Of a stretch of 64,000 nucleotides of DNA, positions 47,235 through 58,339 are shown one piece after another (the stretch's first letter is position 1; the number at the start of each line of letters is the position of its first letter). Source of the DNA: Humulus lupulus (lineage: Eukaryota; Streptophyta; Magnoliopsida; Rosales; Cannabaceae). A program made the translations under genes and the position numbers. The notes below the pieces were generated by a model. It was not told where the DNA came from. It saw only the letters and a program-made list of their open reading frames with translations, and searched no databases. Location: NCBI RefSeq assembly GCF_963169125.1, contig NC_084798.1:201495481-201559480 (forward strand). Direction: 5' to 3'.

Positions 47235-48060
47235 ATTTGTGCGCGGCATCTTTGTCGCCCCTGGATGTAAGGAATAAGGTGTTGTATGCGCCTCCTTCAT
47301 AATATCTTCCTTAATCTCATCATTGTTAGGCACACAGATCCTATCCTTATACCGCAACAATCCATCGTTAGACATAGTGAAGTCACTACTATCACTTTTC
47401 TGTACCAAAGCCTCTTGACTTATTAGGGCTTCATCCATTTTCTGGCCTTCTTTAATCTGTTCCAATAGGGAGGACTATATAGTGAGGTTCGCTAGGCCTC
47501 TTGTCACGAACTCAATACCAACGTTTATAATCTCTTTCTACAGAGCCATCTCTATCATGCTCAGAGTTGAGACACTCCCATGTCTTCGCCCACTCAATGC
47601 ATCAGTTACCACAATGGCCTTGCCCAGGTGGTATAGAGTTTTGCAATCATAATCCTTCACTAACTTTAACCACCTTCGTTGTCTCATAATCAATTCTTTC
47701 TAAGTGAATAAGTATTTCAGACTTTTGTGATCGGTGAAAATTTCACACTTATCCCCATCAAGGTGATGTCTCCATATTTTCAGTGCGAACACCACTGCTG
47801 CTAACACAAGATCATGGGTGGGATACTATTGTTCATAGTCCTTGAGCTATCTTGAAGCATAAGCTACCACCTTTCCATTCTGCATCAACACACAACGTAA
47901 GCCATTCCTTGATGCGTCACAATACACCACGAATTTCCTACCCTCTGTGGGAATACAAAGGATAGGTGTAGAGATTAACTTATCCTTCATAGTTTGAAAG
48001 CTTCCTTTACACTTCTTCGTCCATGTGATCTTTTGGTGCTTGCGGGTTAAGTTGGTCAAG
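47235..48060 (-). pseudogene. Outer element pol remnant (RNase H to integrase N-terminus)
   Basis: The minus strand from 48060 reads MTNLTRKHQKITWTKKCKG and [19 protein letters not shown] (RNase H), then stops, then DGLLRYKDRICVPNNDE and AHTTPYSLHPGATKM (start of the integrase zinc domain) before it meets the LTR at 47234. The integrase core is absent. Its minus orientation fits the family-A LTRs. The right edge is the insertion point of the composite element. Confidence 0.85.
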
Positions 48061-48697
48061 TGTAATGTCCCAAATTTCTTAATAAGGTTTAGGACCTTGA
48101 TTAGGAGGCTGGGAGGGACATAATTGATTTATTATGCTATTAAATGATTATATGCATGCGAATCCATTTCTGATTAATTGGGGGATTTTCATATTTTGGT
48201 CATTTCGGGCATATTTGGCATATATGTGATATATGTGTGTGATGCTTTATTATTATTTGTGTAGAGTCCAAGAACTTTACTTAGCTAAGATAGATAGTAG
48301 TATGATAGTATGTATAGTATTATCATTGTTACTGTGGATTTTTGGTTCAGACCGGGAATTATTTGGACACTCATAGTAATACTTATAGATTTTCTAAGTT
48401 TAATCTATAGTTTAAGAATATTAAGTATAACCTAAGGTTTGATTAAAGTGACTGATATTAAGGATTATATTTATTATATTATAAGGTTTAGACATCAACC
48501 AATAGGATTTTAAACACATGTTATGAATGGTGATTAAGGATTAAGTATTTTTGAGGATTTAATTTAATAAGGAGTAAAGTTTGAATCCCCTAAGGTCAGT
48601 CAGCAGCTTTGAATACGTTGAGGGCTTAGTCAAGGCTGTTTACCCCATTCAAACTTAGCTAAAAGTGTGTAATTTCGTGTTTAATTATTCAGCGTAT

Positions 48698-48825
48698 GCC
48701 GATATATCGCAGCTATAGGGGGCGATATATCGCAGCACGTAGATACGGAAAACACGAGCGATGCACGGTCGCCTCGGGCATACTGGCCCAGGCGATATAT
48801 CGCCTACAGGGGGCGATATATCGCC
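48698..48825. repeat. CGATATATCG palindrome cluster, LTR-C copy 2
   Basis: Four palindromes: CCGATATATCGC (48699-48710), GCGATATATCGC (48722-48733), AGGCGATATATCGCCT (48790-48805) and GGCGATATATCGCC (48812-48825). They lie 183-310 bp upstream of the TATA box. Confidence 0.92.
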
Positions 48826-49007
48826 TCCTTCAGCATATGTTCAATTGTTTTTTGAATTCTTTTCCTTTCAGCCATTCAAACTCCTCCATAAGTCCAGCAT
48901 CTTTTGAACGAGTCTTCAGCCTCTGCTGAACGATTATTCAAATGATTTTCACTTAAAAAGCCATTATTTTTATTCAAGTAAAATCAAGATACTTTCATTC
49001 CAAAACT

Positions 49008-49018
49008 CTATAAATAGG
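49008..49018 (+). promoter_or_regulatory. TATA box in solo LTR-C copy 2
   Basis: CTATAAATAGG is followed by GACCTAGTAC, identical in copy 1 and nearly so in copy 3, at the same distance from the LTR start. It is the likely U3 promoter. Confidence 0.78.
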
Positions 49019-50071
49019 ACCTAGTACCCAGCCATTATTCACCTTTTACTCTAAGATCAGAAGCTGCAAGTGTTAGGAGAGTGTGAGAGTTAAACACCTG
49101 GGTTTGAGAAATCATAAGCTTAAACATCATAAGCTTATCAAACACTTTGGGAAGTGAGGTTCTATAGTATTTCGGTTGAGGTGTAGATTGGACTTTCAAG
49201 TCTTTGAGGTAACCAAAACTCTAGTTCCTTTCTGTATTATGTTATTTTCTTCCTCATAGTCTTCTACTCAATCTCTAACCTTAATCTTTATTTTGGTTAG
49301 GGAATCCAAGTTCTTAAGCACATAAGTTGTGGTAAGCATATTTTCTCAATGGTTTAGTCTTCCTATTCATTTTCATTTCTTCTTCTTCTTTAGACTCACT
49401 CTTGTTCATTATGGTTTTAGGAGTGTTCCAAAAAGTCCCAACTCAGTCCACATATCCCGGTAACTTTGGTAAGGAAAATAGGCTAGAATCTATATGTTTA
49501 TGTTTATGTTATCTTATGTGTTATGTTTTCATATGTTATGAATATGTTATTGATGTGTATGTTGTAGGCTTGGGCATATGCCCTATTTGACTAACAAGAC
49601 CCCAAAAAGATTGTGGGCATAAGCCTATTTAGCTGGTAGGACCCCACTAATCTCATGGGCATAAGCTTGTTTAGTCTATGGGACCCCAAGTAATAATGGC
49701 CATTATAATAAGTGTATTATGTGTTATGTTATGTCTTTATGTTTCTTATGAAATTATGTTTATGACTATGTGTTAGATTTTCCTTGCTGGGCATTAAGCT
49801 CATTCCTTTTTGTTTTATGTGCAGGAAAATAAGCTTTAGAGGCGGTAAGATTCGTGACGCTTAGAGGATGTGTATCGATGGTGAATGGAGTCAAGGGGCT
49901 GAGCGTTATTCGATTCGAGGATGTAGTCTTGTTTATGTTTTTATGGTTTTAAATGTATTTTCCGCATTTTCTATGTAACTCTTTTTACTTTAAGTTATTT
50001 TTTTGTTTTAAAGACAATGGGTACCCATATCCTACTTATTTATGAAAGTAACTCTATTTCTACAAGTTTCC

Positions 50072-50077
50072 AATAAA
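50072..50077 (+). terminator. Candidate polyadenylation signal in LTR-C
   Basis: AATAAA lies about 80 bp before the LTR end. The equivalent AATAAA in copy 3 is at 59361-59366. Confidence 0.5.
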
Positions 50078-51492
50078 GTATGGTATTTTCGCAAAAATGT
50101 AAGTTTTATGTATAGTTTCGTTAATGGTCCAAAAGTCTAGATTAGTGGGTCATTACAATTTGGTTATGCTAGGGTTACTCAGCACGAGACGATCCTAAGA
50201 GGTAAGCTAGTGGGAAAGTCACAACGGGATTTATTCTTGACTCGGAGTGAGTCAAGGGGTATTTAGCACATTACCGGGTTATTGGGTAATGGGAATAAGT
50301 ATTTGATGATAAATTGGGAGTTAGTAAGATCAGGGGGAAATTCTAGAGGTTTTGACTATTTTACCCCTTAGGACGTTTTCAGGACCCGAGCGTTAGGATT
50401 TGTTTGAGGCTACTTAAGCTTGAAGTAACCTGTTAAGAAATAAAAAGAACGTTCAGTAAGTTATCTCTCCCTCTAAGTTCCATTTTTGTCTCCCGATTGC
50501 ATTTTCGAAGGAAACTTGAGTTCTAGGACTCGGATTTAGGCATAGCGATCCTAGGGAAGATTAGAAGATTATTAGCCGGAGGATTTAGTTGGGAAACAAC
50601 TCAATCTGAGGTAATTCAAGTTTTAAGTTCTATGTTTTTAAAGATTTTAAGCTTGAATTGGACTTTGTGTTTTGATGAGTTTTTGAATTATTTGAAGCTT
50701 GGGTTTTTTCGGTTTTGGATCATGGGGATATTTGGAAACTTTGATTTTGGGATTTGGAGATGTTTGGATAGGTTTTTGGATCGTTTTAAAATGGTAAAAT
50801 CAAAGAAAAATGGTTGGTTCGTGGTTGGGCCGCAACCCTGTTCTTGGGCGCCGTGGCCAAGGCTCGATGAAGCAAGTGGAGGTTTCTGTTTGCCCTGGGG
50901 GTCGTGGCGCTTGATGAAATTTATGGCCAAAATTAATGTTTTGATTATGGGAACTTAAACCTTAGGCCTTCGGATCATTCCTACTACCCGGTTTAGTGGG
51001 ATTTGATGTCCTGGAGGCTAGGTCTTGGTTCTGGGATTGGTTTTAGAACTTGAACTCATTAGATCACCATTTATGGTTGTGACTAGGTTATCAATAGGTG
51101 CTTGTAATCAGGATCGTGCTTATGGCTCATTTATTGGTAACTAGTGCTTGGACCAAAGGTAAGAAAATTGCACCCCATATGTGACATGCATGGTAATTAT
51201 TGAGACATGTCGAGTGTTTAAATGTGATGCATGTGATGCACGAGAAACATGTGGTTAGGTCATGCCATGAATGTTGAATGTGAGATTGATCAGAGCTTGA
51301 GTCTATGTGTTTGTGCATGATTCTAATTATGCTAGAAATTGTTAAATGAGCATGTTGAATGCCCTCTATTCAGATATTTGACATATGATATATGCCTGGT
51401 AGCATTGCTTACGTGTGCATGTTATTGACCTAAAAGTCAGAAGCAGCATAAGTGTCATGAAAGCAGAGCTGATAAAAGATTAGATCTAATCA

Positions 51493-51612
51493 ACATCAGC
51501 ATTGAATGACTCATATGGAGCATTAATGTTGGACCGACCCTAAGTTCGATGAACATCTGCATTGAATGACTCATATGGAGCATTAATGCTGCACCGAGCC
51601 TAAGTTCGATGA
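51493..51612 (+). repeat. 60-bp tandem duplication in family-D LTR
   Basis: Two adjacent 60-bp units contain CATTGAATGACTCATATGG and differ at only a few positions. Confidence 0.92.
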
Positions 51613-52513
51613 AAATTATAAGCGCTTGTCTAGTCTATGACTAGTTACTCAGAGCCAGGGCCAAAGGCCTAGGTGACTGTTTTGTCACATGGTTGAGGGA
51701 AACGGAATCCCACTTTAGTGACTCTAGGGTCACTCAATAGGTTTATGTTGGTGACTATGTCATCAAATACCTATCTTGTTTAAGCTAGTGAAAGGATCAC
51801 TTATTTGTAAAGCCCAGGTGACCAAATCGTCACATGGCTAATGGGAACGGAAACCACCTTAGTGACTTTTACAATTGTCACTCTTCTATTTAGAGCTATA
51901 AGCCCAGCATGGTTATCAAAACCACCAGTGTTAAATCACTTATCTGATTAGGATTGACTTGATAGTCATCCACTCAGGAGGGCAGTATTCCTTATCCTGG
52001 ATACCCATCATTACGTGAACTTATTTGCATGCATGATTAAGGTTGTTATTGCTAGGCATGCACTTTATGATTTATTGACATGATATTATTGATCATGAGC
52101 ATATTGAGTTTTCTTGCTGGGCTTCGGCTCACGAGTGCTATGTGGTGCAGGTAAAGGCAAAAGAAAGCTATACCATCCTTGAGTTGAAGAGCTTAGGTGA
52201 CGATGTGTACATATGCGGCTGCTTTACCGCCACGGCCGAGGGTTGAAAGGGGAACAAGGGTTAAACCCTGTTTTGCCGCTTAGATCGGCTAGTTGTAAAT
52301 ATTTTCTTATAATAGACCTTTAAATTATATTTTTGGGATCCCAATGTATACAGTAAACGTTTTAATGAAACGTTATATCTTAACCAAAAAATTTAATACT
52401 AAACCGCCAATCATACTTAGTTACACGATTATGGCCAAATGACTCGATTAGGGAGTTTAGCACTATTTAAAAGGCACACCATAACGGTCCCTGGAGTTTA
52501 GGGCGCTACAACT

Positions 52514-52525
52514 TGGTATCAAAGC
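52514..52525 (+). promoter_or_regulatory. Composite element primer-binding site
   Basis: TGGTATCAAAGC follows the 5' LTR by three bases and matches the tRNA-iMet type with one mismatch. Confidence 0.88.
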
Positions 52526-53008
52526 GAGCTGAGGTTTATGGTTCCTGAAGACAAGCTGGGCATGTACACTCATCACTAAAGATAGCTTCAATTAGGGAAT
52601 GGTAACTATTTATGTAGTTATGTGCTTAACTGCTTAAATAGAAAGTAAATGCTTTACCTGCACATTGTATTAGGGAGCGTGAGATTGTGATAGAGCCTGG
52701 CTCTTGACTATATGATTACATGCTCCGTGAATATATATATATGAATTTGATCATATGATTACCTGCTCCATGAATATATAATTGTGATATTTGCATGCTG
52801 GAGTTGGAGGTATGGAGTGAATATTGGAAGAGTAGGGATTATGAATAATGTATGAATGCCATGGACATGCTTTTAGCACTGCAGTGGGTTGTGATTGTAG
52901 TGTGGTAAGATTGATCCCGTGGGGAAAGCTTTTGATATGCTCATCATGATTAATGGGTCAAGTTATTCACTGCAAATTCAATCAGCAGGTTTATATCCAA
53001 GGTAGATA

Positions 53009-54094
53009 ATGAGGCCTGGCGGTGGTTATACTGAGGCTGGGAGTTACAGCCAGGGTTTTAGTTCTTCATCTGCTCCTATGAATTTTCAGTAGATGTTTAC
53101 AGATGTGCAATTAAGATTGCAGAGATAGGAGGAAGAGATTAGGTCTTTGAAGCAACAACAAAATCTCTTAGGGAGCACCTCTTCCTTTGTTATGCCAGGA
53201 GTGGCACCAGCTTTGGCTCAGCCTAAGGTTGAGAGCAAATGGAAATTTCTCTGTGGAAGATTCCAGGAGTATTACCCTCCAATCTTTGGTGGAGGCCTAG
53301 ATCCATTCAGAGCTAAGCAATGGATGAACATGATCAGTTCCATTCTTAACAGCATGGGGCTGGTAGGTCACGATAGGCTGATTTGTGCGACATATGTATT
53401 GCGGGATGATGCCCGGACGTGGTGGGAAGTAGTATCCCAGACACGAGACACAACTGTGATGGATTGGAAAGAATTTAGGCAGCTGTTCAATGAGAAGTAT
53501 TACTGTGATGCAACCAAGACTGCTAAGATGAATGAGTTTATGAACTTGGTTCAGGGCAATGCAACAATAGCCGAGTATGTTAACAGATTTGATGGGTTGG
53601 CCAAATTCACTTTTGACATGGTACCCACAGATGTAGCTCGGAAGGGAAGGTTTATTCAGGGATTGAATTCCAGGATAGCTCAGGGCGTTAGAGTTGCCCC
53701 AGTGTATGAAATCTCTACCTACGCTCAGTTGGTAGGGAAGGCTCTTACTGTTGAGAACGCAGGACATCAGATTGGGTAAAAGAGTGCTGGAGAGCACGAA
53801 GCTCAGATAGTGGTACCTCCACATATTGGATCAAGTAAGATGAAGGAAAGATGGAAGACTTACCCAGAATGCACTCGGTGCAAGAGGCGTCATTTAGGAG
53901 AATGTCGAGCAAAGGCATGTTTCTTATGTGACATGGTTGGGCATTTCAAGAAGGATTGCCCAAGGCTAAGAAAGGATGAGCAAAAGGGAATGGACAGCTC
54001 GACTCCAGCTCAAGTGTTCGTTCTGATGCAGTCAGAGACTGAGACTGAGACTAGTTCCTCAGGGGTGGCAAGTCAGATTTTTGTATTATGCTGA
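53009..54094 (+). pseudogene. Composite element gag (family D)
   Basis: A start at 53009 gives MRPGGGYTEAGSYSQGF with stops at about 53090 and 53126. The main frame 53147-53779 holds the capsid-like region (FQEYYPPIFGGGLDPFRA, QWMNMISSIL, FNEKYYCDA, FIQGLNSRIAQGV). After a stop, 53810-54094 holds TRCKRRHLGECRAKACFLCDMVGHFKKDCP, an intact CCHC knuckle. It is homologous to R1 and R2 gag. Confidence 0.88.
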
Positions 54095-56391
54095 CTGGTT
54101 TTGATACCATGTTGTTTCTTTGTTTGATGCATCTAGAGAAGCATAGATTTGTTATGCAGATTGCATGGTTATGTTATGATGGGAAAGTAATACTATATTG
54201 GTGACTTAAGAGATGAGTTGGATTATGATGGAAATGACTCATTAGTGGTTTTGATAAAGCTGGTTATGCTGGCTTTGGTATGATTCAGGATATGGACTGG
54301 TTAAGTAAGTATGAGGCTATGATAAATGGCAAGGAAAGGATGGTAATCCTTGGGCTTGAGAGTGGAAAGCCTTGTGACAGTTGGCAATGTGCATGGATTC
54401 TGTATGTTTATGACATTTGTATTGAGAGCTAGAGTTTTATTGCAGAGAGATGCATAGAACCCTTAGCTAGTGTGGTGGATACCTCTTAGATTGTGCCAGC
54501 AGGATCAGGACAGACTGGAGTAGTCTGTGAGTTTCTGGATGTATTTCCAGGGAATCTATCAGGATTACATTTACAAAGAGAATAGAATGGTGATTGGATT
54601 AGTGCCAAGGATGGAATCAGAATTAGGGCACTGTATTGAATGGCTCAGCAGAGTTGTAAGAATTAAAGGTTCAGCTATTGAGTAATATGGTATTCTCCAA
54701 GGTGGATCTTAGGTCTGGTTAGTACCAGTTAGAGATCAGGGAGAAGATTAGACAGAAGACTATTATATCAGATAATGGCACTAGGAGTGTTGAGTTATGA
54801 TTTGAGAGTTTAATTAATGTTGAGTTATCTTGATGAATTAGATGGACAGCATTCAAAGGATTATTTGAATGGGAGTTGTGAGCGTCTTGGACGATGGTAT
54901 TGTGATGTATTTCTTGTGAAGATTTTCCAAGGTCAAGGAACACCTCGGTAGGCAAGAGTTTCCTTGGATGGACATGATATTATATGTACCTTGGGAAAGA
55001 GTTCTGAGTCTTCTTGTAGATCAGAACCAGTTAGTAGGTTGTTACGACACCTCAGTGACAGAGAAAAGTGATTGCTTATGCAACATTTCAGTTAAAGGAT
55101 CTGACCAGAGCTGGAGTAGAGTTTCTGGTGGGCCAGGTGGCCAGTTGTATGCTTGAGATTACTATCTTAGAGAGGATTATAAGTAAAACAATTAAGTGAA
55201 CCACAGATAGGAAAGATTGAGTGGGAAGTCTTAGCTGGATTAGCTAAGGATTAAACAGCGTCAAGTATGAATTTATTATGGTATAAGGATCGGACTTGGG
55301 ATCCGATGGACACTGGGATTAAATGGGAGATTCTGGGTGAATCTCATGCTACTCTTTTATTCTCTAAATTCAGGCATCATGACAGTGTATTAGTGTTTGA
55401 AAGCTTTATATTGATGGCCTGAGATGGAGAGGGACATAGTGGAATACATGGTAAAGTTCTTAACCTATTAGCAGGTCAAGACAGAGTATCAGAAATCAAT
55501 GGGACCATTGTAGCCTTTAAGTATTTTATAATGGAAATAAGAAAGCATCGCGATGGGTTTCGTGGTGGGGCAACCCAAGATAGTGAGCTAGCGTGATTTG
55601 GATTAGGTCATTATGGACCAGTATTCCAAGTGAGTTCATTTCTATTAGTGAGAACAATTAACACAGCTGATCAGTTTTCAAATCCCTTTGTGAGAGAGGT
55701 AGTGTGCCTTCGTGGAATTAGAGGTTTATCTTATTAGATGAAGACTCAATTATTACTTCCAGATCTTGGAAGGGTTAAGGAAGGCGATGAGTATATAGAT
55801 GGAATTCAATACAGTTCATTGCCCTCAGACTGATGGTAAATCAGAGAGGGGAGAGAGAGTTATCCAGTATTGGAAAGGTACCTTATGAGACAAGGTATGT
55901 TTGAGAATGTTTATCACTCGTTCATGGGAATGAGATGGGTGAGGTGTTGAGTTTGGATCCTGAGGTGGTTCAGGGGACCATTGAGATTATTAGAGGTTAG
56001 AGCTTGGATGCTCACTTCTCACAGTAAATGGAAAAGTGTTACTAAATTGAAAAGTAGGAACATGGAGTTCCAAGTATAAGATTGTATCTTCCTTAAAAGT
56101 ATCATTGTGGAAAGGGGTGAGGAGATAAGGGCAATTTGAGCCTAGATTGTTTTGACAGTTTTAGTCCTGGATAGGACTAGTCAGGTTGAATTTGGATTGA
56201 CCTTATCTTTGCCACTATCAGTTGTGTATAGTTTATTATGTATTTCCATGCAGAGGACATGGGTTAAAAGAAACTCATGAGTTGAGTTATGAGAATCTGG
56301 AGATTGAGGCTAAGTTATCCTGTAAGGAATAGCCAATTCAGATACGAGATAGAAAGAATAAGGTTCTGAGGAACAAAGTTATACCTTGAGT
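54095..56391 (+). pseudogene. Composite element protease-RT-RNase H-integrase, highly degenerate (family D)
   Basis: Only islands are readable: MDWLSKYEAMINGKERMV (protease end, about 54290-54345), FSKVDLRSG and YQLEIREKI (RT, about 54695-54745), FVVGQPKIVS and QTDGKSE (integrase, about 55555 and 55828), then THELSYENLEIEAKL and PIQIRDRKNKVLRNKVIP (about 56275-56388). The end therefore lies about 30 codons before the expected end of integrase. All frames are full of stops. Confidence 0.75.
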
Positions 56392-56403
56392 CAAGTGAAA
56401 GCA

Positions 56404-57555
56404 AGTGAGAGTATGTAGTGGAGTATGTGTCTAAATGCTTAGTATGCCAGCAAGTGAAAGCAGAACATCAGGGGCCTGCAGGCTTATTGTAACCGCTTAG
56501 TATTCCAGAATGGAAGTGGGAAGACATAGCCATGGATTTTGTGACAAGACTACCACGAACAAATAAGCAGCACAACTCGGTTTGGGTTGTAATAGATAGA
56601 CTAACCAAGTCAGCTCACTTCCTTCTTGTCAAGACTACGTACACAACAGATCAATATGCAGACATTTATGTCCGAGAAATAGTAAGACTGCGTGGAATCC
56701 CTAAGACCATTGTATCTGATAGAGGATCAGTGTTTACATCGAGATTTTGGGGAAGCTTGTAGCAAGCCATGGGTACCAAGTTAAGTCTTAGCACGACATT
56801 TCATCCACGGACCGATGGTCAATCCGAGTGTACCATACAGATTTTAAAAGATATGTTGTGCACTTGTGTACTTGATTTAAGAGGATTATAGAGTAAGTAT
56901 TTGTCGCTGATAGAATTCTCCTACAACAATAGCTACCGGTCAACGATCGGGATGGCACCCTATGAGTTACTCTATGGAAGGAGGCATCGATTGTCGTTAC
57001 ATTGGGACGAGGTAGGAGAAAAGCAACTTCTTGGACCCGAAGTTGTTAGAGAAGGTCAGGATGCAGTAGCGCTAATTAGAAAGTGTATGCTCGCTGCTCA
57101 GAGTCGACAGAAAAGTGTAAAATTCAAAGTCAGAGATCAAGTCTTCTTAAAGATATCTCCTATGAAGGGTGTGAAGCGGTTTGGGAAGAAAGGCAAGCTT
57201 AGTCCCCGGTTTATAGGTCCTTTTGAGATATTGGACAAGGTGGGAATAGTTGCATATAGATTATCCCTACCGCCAGCTCTAGCAGATAGCCACAATGTAT
57301 TTAACATCTCGATGCTGCGTAGATATGTGTTAGACCCATCTCATGTCCTCAAGTACGATATGATAGCACTCTAGAAAGACTTGAGTTACGAGGAACGACC
57401 GATTAGCATCCTAGATAGAGGAATGAAGGAATTACAGTCTAAGAGTATTCCGATAGTCAAGGTCCTATGGAGCAATAGTTTTGAACGGGAGGCAACGTAG
57501 GAGTTGGAGGAAGACATGTTAGCCCGGTATCCGAAATTGTTTGGTAAGTAAATTT
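56404..57555 (+). pseudogene. Second integrase segment (family C)
   Basis: It starts mid zinc domain (VEYVSKCLVCQQVKAEHQGP) and repeats the whole core already present just upstream: MDFVTRLP, VSDRGSVFTS, RTDGQSECTIQILKDM, then FGKKGKLSPRFIGPFEIL, DSHNVFNISMLRRYV and VKVLWSN. In VSDRGSVF the usual Pro is lost but the catalytic Asp is kept. A few stops (56760, 56888, 57373) break it. It is joined to the family-C polypurine tract and LTR. Confidence 0.88.
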
Positions 57556-57573
57556 CGGGGACGAAATTCTTTT

Positions 57574-57587
57574 AAGTAGGGGAGAAT
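57574..57587 (+). promoter_or_regulatory. Polypurine tract before LTR-C copy 3
   Basis: AAGTAGGGGAGAAT directly precedes the TG of the 3' LTR, the usual site of plus-strand priming. Confidence 0.8.
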
Positions 57588-58011
57588 TGTAGAGTCCCAA
57601 AATATTTACTTAGCTAGCTAGATAATAGTAGTAGTTAGTATTAGTTAGTAGTATGTTAGTTGCCGTGGATTTTGGTTCAAACCGGAACTTAGTTGGAAAC
57701 TCATAGCAACAGTTGTGGATTTTATAAGTTTAATCTATAGTTTAAGAATATTAATTATAACATAAGGTTTGATTAATATTGCTGGATCTAGAAATATATT
57801 TATTATAACCTATGGTTTAGATAGAGCTAATAAGAGTGTGGTGTTTGTCATAATTATGATTATTAAGGAATTAAGTATTTTGATGAATCGCTTAATTAAA
57901 AGAAAGATCTAGAAGTTCTAGAACCTTCCAGAAACTGTTAGGATTGTATTATGACTAAGTCAAAGCTGTTTTATCAATTCAAAATATGTTAAAAAGTGCA
58001 AATACGTGTTT

Positions 58012-58147
58012 GATATATCAGCTATAGGGGTTGATATATCGCCTACGGAAGATACGGAAAACACGTCGACTTTGCACGAACGATCGAACAGGGCTCGGGA
58101 ATATAGGGGGAGGCGATATATCACCTATGGGGGGTGATATATCAGCT
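58012..58147. repeat. CGATATATCG palindrome cluster, LTR-C copy 3 (degenerate)
   Basis: Four sites at corresponding places read TGATATATCA, TGATATATCGCC, GCGATATATCACC and TGATATATCA. Symmetry is kept in some by paired changes (C to T on one side, G to A on the other). Confidence 0.85.
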
Positions 58148-58328
58148 CCAAGTGTGATTTTTGATAAGTTTGTGAATTTGATTTTAGAAATAGCCTTAAC
58201 CACTTAGATCTACCTTTGAACGATTTTGACTGAGTTCTGGGCGTCAGTTGAACAAAAATTCAAATCATTTTCATTTTATAATCATTTATTTATTCAATTT
58301 AAAAGGGGTTAGTTTCACTCCTTGAACT

Positions 58329-58339
58329 CTATAAATAGG
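58329..58339 (+). promoter_or_regulatory. TATA box in LTR-C copy 3
   Basis: CTATAAATAGG is followed by GACCTAGTACTC, 741 bp from the LTR start, matching copies 1 and 2. Confidence 0.75.

Larger units (their letters stand above)
48260..50157 (+). mobile_element. Solo LTR, family C, copy 2
   Basis: It starts TGTAGAGTCCAAG and ends GGGTCATTACA, with perfect target duplication ATTTG at 48255-48259 and 50158-50162. It is 1898 bp with no coding. It carries the CGATATATCG cluster, a TATA box at 49008-49018, three 43-bp repeats (49573-49700) and an AATAAA at 50072-50077. Confidence 0.95.
48061..52510 (+). repeat. Family-D 5' LTR with nested solo LTR-C
   Basis: It starts TGTAATGTCCC and ends GGGCGCTACA. 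Without the nested solo LTR (48260-50157 and one ATTTG) it is about 2.55 kb, close to the 2556-bp R2 LTR, to which it is related (ATTATGCTATTAAATGATTA near the start). It has the shared LTR module at 52113-52157 and a 60-bp direct duplication at 51493-51612. Confidence 0.85.

Noticed and set aside
53297..53824. 175-residue minus-strand ORF
   Set aside because: It is antisense to the composite element gag, which has clear capsid and zinc-knuckle motifs.
58018..58203. Small ORF over the LTR palindromes (ADISPPIGDISPPP)
   Set aside because: The repetitive protein is the translation of the GATATATCG repeats.
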